Assembly: GCF_900491935.1 (NCBI RefSeq)
Contig: NZ_UEXK01000004.1
Coordinates: 463,543-515,991, forward strand
From: Klenkia terrae
Lineage (GTDB): Bacteria > Actinomycetota > Actinomycetes > Mycobacteriales > Geodermatophilaceae
Reading direction: 5' to 3'
DNA: 52,449 nucleotides
Shown here: positions 50,251 through 52,449 of the stretch, piece by piece
How the letters are laid out: every line of letters begins with the position of its first letter
How positions within the stretch are numbered: position 1 is the first letter of the stretch
The notes under the pieces: model-generated
The model's input: only the letters and a program-made list of their open reading frames with translations
Databases searched by the model: none
Told to the model about the DNA's origin: nothing
Position numbers and translations under genes: made by a program

Positions 50251-51308
50251 CCGCCACCACGACCACGCCGACCCGGACCCCGCCGCCGGAGCGGTCCGGA
50301 CGCCGCGGCGCCGCCCTCCTGCAGCGGCTGGTCGTCGTCCGGGAACTCGGCATCCTGGCCGCGCTGGTCCTGCTGATCGGGATCACCCTGATCGCCAACC
50401 CGCGCTTCCTGTCCGGGCAGAACGTCCGCGACCTGATGCTCTCCGCGGCGATCCTCGTGGTGCTGGCCGCCGGCCAGACGATGGTGATCATCACCCGCAA
50501 CGTCGACCTGTCGGTCGGCTCGGTGCTGGGCCTGTCGGCCTACGCCACGGGCACCCTGCTGGCGAACATGCCGGGCACCCCGGTCGTCGTGGCCGTCCTG
50601 GCCGGCATGGCCGTCGGTGCGCTGTGCGGCCTGCTCAACGGCGTGATCGTCGCGGTGGCCAAGGTGCCCTCGCTGGTGGTCACCCTCGGCACGCTCTACG
50701 CGATCCGCGGGCTGGACTCGCTGTGGGGCAGCACCAGCGGGCGGCTGCAGATCAACGCGACCGACCTGCCCACCGGGTTCAAGGACTTCGGCGGCGCCCG
50801 TGTGCTGGGCATCCCGGTGCTGTTCCTGGTCGCGATCGCCGTGGTCGTCGTCGTCGGCATCCACCTGCGCTCCTACCGCAGCGGCCGCGAGCTGTTCGGG
50901 ATCGGCTCGGCGCCGGAGGCGGCCCGCCTGTCCGGGATCCCGGTCGGCCGCCGCGTCCTGGTGGCCTTCGTGGTCAACGGGGCCCTGGCCGGCCTCGCCG
51001 GGGTGCTCTACGCCGCCCGGTTCCAGACCCTGGACACCACGGCCGGCACCGGGCTGGAGCTCAACGTGGTCGCCGCCGCCGTCGTCGGCGGCGTGGCCAT
51101 CGCCGGCGGCACCGGGTCGGCCTGGGGCGCGGCCCTGGGCGCCCTGCTGCTCACCACGATCGGCACCTCGCTCCCCCAGCTCGGGCTGGACCCGTTCTGG
51201 CGGGACGCCGCGGTCGGCGCCCTGATCATCGCCGCCATCGCGCTGGACAAGTCGCTCACCGACCGGCTCGCCGCACGTCTCCGAGGGAGGAACCTCCGTG
51301 GCCGTTGA
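50247..51308 (+). CDS. CUT2 sugar ABC transporter permease 1 (RhaP-like)
   Basis: The product is 353 residues with 8-10 membrane helices. The conserved AAGQTMVIITRNVDLSVGSVLGLSAYATG segment and the late GGVAIAGGTGSAWGAALGALLL are the BPD_transp_2 family signatures. An N-terminal Thr/Pro/Arg-rich cytoplasmic tail of about 30 residues precedes the first helix. Start ATG 50247 overlaps the ATPase stop (ATGA). It forms a heterodimeric channel with the next gene product. Confidence 0.92.
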   Translation: MTATTTTPTRTPPPERSGRRGAALLQRLVVVRELGILAALVLLIGITLIANPRFLSGQNVRDLMLSAAILVVLAAGQTMVIITRNVDLSVGSVLGLSAYATGTLLANMPGTPVVVAVLAGMAVGALCGLLNGVIVAVAKVPSLVVTLGTLYAIRGLDSLWGSTSGRLQINATDLPTGFKDFGGARVLGIPVLFLVAIAVVVVVGIHLRSYRSGRELFGIGSAPEAARLSGIPVGRRVLVAFVVNGALAGLAGVLYAARFQTLDTTAGTGLELNVVAAAVVGGVAIAGGTGSAWGAALGALLLTTIGTSLPQLGLDPFWRDAAVGALIIAAIALDKSLTDRLAARLRGRNLRGR

Positions 51309-52311
51309 CACCTCGGCCGGTCCGGCCGCACCGGCCCGCCCGTCCCGCGCCCCCCGGACCCTGCCCTCGGGCAGCGTCATCACCACGTTCCTCGTGGTCT
51401 TCCTGGTCGTCGCCGGGTTCGCCGTCGACGGGTTCGCCTCCAGCCGCAACGCCGGGTTCCTCCTGCTGGACGTCGCGGTCGTCGCCCTGATCGCGCTGCC
51501 CCTGACGCTCATCGTGGTCACCGGCGAGATCGACCTGTCGGTGGCCAGCACGGTCGGGCTGTCCAGCTCGGTGATGGGCTGGCTGTGGTTCCAGGGGCTG
51601 CCGCTGGAGCTGATCGTCCCGCTCGTGCTCGTGCTGGGCGCGGTCCTGGGCGCGGTGAACGGTCTGCTCGTCACCCGGCTCGGGCTGCCCTCGCTGGCGG
51701 TCACCATCGGCACCCTGGCCCTCTACCGCGGTCTGGCGTTCGTCGTCCTCGGCGACCAGGCGGTCGCGGACTTCCCCCGGTCGTGGACCACCTGGGCGAT
51801 CAGCTCGATCGGCGGCACCGGCATCCCGAACGTGGTCCTGCCGCTGCTGGTGCTGGTCGCCGTCACCGCGGTCGTCCTGCACGCCACACCGATCGGCCGC
51901 TCGCTCTACGCGATGGGCAACAGCGAGGACGCCGCCCGCTTCAGCGGCATCGACGTCGGCCGCACCAAGCTGTGGCTCTTCGTCGCCGCCGGCGTGGTCA
52001 GCGCCCTCGGCGGGGTCTACTGGACCCTGCGCTACGGCAGCGCCCGGGCCGACAACGCCACCGGCGTCGAGCTGCAGGTCATCGCGGCGATCCTGCTCGG
52101 CGGGGTGTCCATCTTCGGCGGCTCCGGCGGACTGCTCGGCGTCATGGCCGGCGCCCTCCTGCTGGCCTCGGTCCGCAACGCGCTGCAGCTGGTCAACGTG
52201 CCCAGCGACGTGCTGAACATCGTGACCGGCGTGCTGCTGATCGTCGCCGTCGTCGCCCCCCAGGTCACCGGCTGGGCCCGCGGACGCCTCGCGTCCCGGC
52301 CACCGGGCTGA
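51298..52311 (+). CDS. CUT2 sugar ABC transporter permease 2 (RhaQ-like)
   Basis: The product is 337 residues, started at GTG 51298 behind AGGGAGGAA (51283-51291), overlapping the previous gene by 11 bases in another frame. The BPD_transp_2 signatures are LTLIVVTGEIDLSVASTVGLSSSVMG and GGVSIFGGSGGLLGVMAGALLL. About eight to ten helices are expected. Similarity to permease 1 is only at these motifs, so the pair is an old heterodimer. Confidence 0.92.
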   Translation: MAVDTSAGPAAPARPSRAPRTLPSGSVITTFLVVFLVVAGFAVDGFASSRNAGFLLLDVAVVALIALPLTLIVVTGEIDLSVASTVGLSSSVMGWLWFQGLPLELIVPLVLVLGAVLGAVNGLLVTRLGLPSLAVTIGTLALYRGLAFVVLGDQAVADFPRSWTTWAISSIGGTGIPNVVLPLLVLVAVTAVVLHATPIGRSLYAMGNSEDAARFSGIDVGRTKLWLFVAAGVVSALGGVYWTLRYGSARADNATGVELQVIAAILLGGVSIFGGSGGLLGVMAGALLLASVRNALQLVNVPSDVLNIVTGVLLIVAVVAPQVTGWARGRLASRPPG

Positions 52312-52399
52312 CCCTCCCGTCCCCACCCGCGCGACCCCGCACCACCCCGCACCACCCACAGACCGGCCACCGACGGCCGGCCGCCCAGAGAGGGAACCC

Positions 52400-52449
52400 A
52401 TGACCAGCTTCCTGACCGCCCGCCCCGTGCGCCGGGCGATCACCGGCAC
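52400..52449 (+). CDS. Start of a probable sugar-binding lipoprotein gene (partial)
   Basis: ATG 52400 lies 88 bases after permease 2, behind an AGAGAGGGAA ribosome-binding site. The 16 visible residues (MTSFLTARPVRRAITG) are basic and look like the n-region of an export signal. Position after ATPase-permease-permease predicts the solute-binding protein (RhaS-like). The gap 52312-52399 holds short CGCACCACC-type direct repeats and a small CCGGCC/GGCCGG hairpin (52363-52380), possibly favouring message stability. Confidence 0.6.
   Translation, partial: MTSFLTARPVRRAITG

Noticed and set aside
52363-52380. CCGGCC/GGCCGG hairpin before the last gene
   Set aside because: A 6-bp GC stem is expected by chance here; it is mentioned only as a possible intercistronic structure.

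Overview
The window is a very GC-rich stretch of chromosome from an actinobacterium, with dense coding, many GTG starts and chains of genes joined by 4-base start/stop overlaps. A DUF664/DinB-type protein, a DtxR/IdeR-type iron box and actinobacterial versions of the Nit1C genes fit this. My best guess is Geodermatophilaceae or a neighbouring family, judged from overall style and not from a marker gene. I saw no rRNA, tRNA, CRISPR array, insertion sequence or phage gene. No gene-free stretch exceeds 300 bases; the longest is the divergent regulatory region 48470-48708.

Region 1 (1-11.5 kb) holds housekeeping and efflux functions. In order: the tail of a membrane-anchored protein, a cyclic-nucleotide-binding/thioredoxin-reductase-like fusion, a DinB/GyrI-like gene pair, a glycerate kinase divergent from a glutaryl-CoA-type acyl-CoA dehydrogenase, an acetyltransferase broken by an in-frame TAA, a TetR-MMPL pair behind two tandem palindromic operators, and a TetR-MFS (DHA2) pair.

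Region 2 (11.6-36.9 kb) looks like a catabolic island for plant rhamnosyl-glycosides, possibly flavonoid glycosides. A nine-gene minus-strand operon encodes an SBP_bac_5 lipoprotein, a DppB permease, a DppC-DppD fusion, a DppF ATPase, a GH3 beta-glucosidase, two GH78 alpha-L-rhamnosidases, an esterase-like protein and a nucleoside-hydrolase-like protein. A divergent IclR regulator follows, then esterase-GH43, and later a second operon of monocupin quercetinase-like protein, esterase, FAD aromatic monooxygenase and GH1 beta-glucosidase. A near-identical 15-bp palindrome (TGCC-N7-GGCA) lies at the IclR start, before esterase-GH43 and before the quercetinase operon. These three sites tie the dispersed units into one predicted IclR regulon. 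A cupin and a GNAT-FAD oxidoreductase pair sit between them without the palindrome.

Region 3 (37-45.1 kb) begins with an iron-regulated siderophore-binding lipoprotein. Upstream of it lies a Nit1C-type cluster (MSMEG_0565 to 0572-like genes): glycosyltransferase, two nitrilase-superfamily proteins, flavoprotein, GNAT-AIR synthase fusion, radical SAM protein and an Sll0783-like protein. One of the two nitrilases has lost both the catalytic Glu and the catalytic Cys.

Region 4 (45.2-52.4 kb) holds an amidohydrolase, an FMN-dependent L-lactate-dehydrogenase-like enzyme, a LacI regulator and a divergent CUT2 sugar ABC operon with two permeases. Two-permease CUT2 systems include rhamnose importers, so this operon may take up the rhamnose released by the GH78 enzymes. 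The window ends 50 bases into the expected binding-protein gene.
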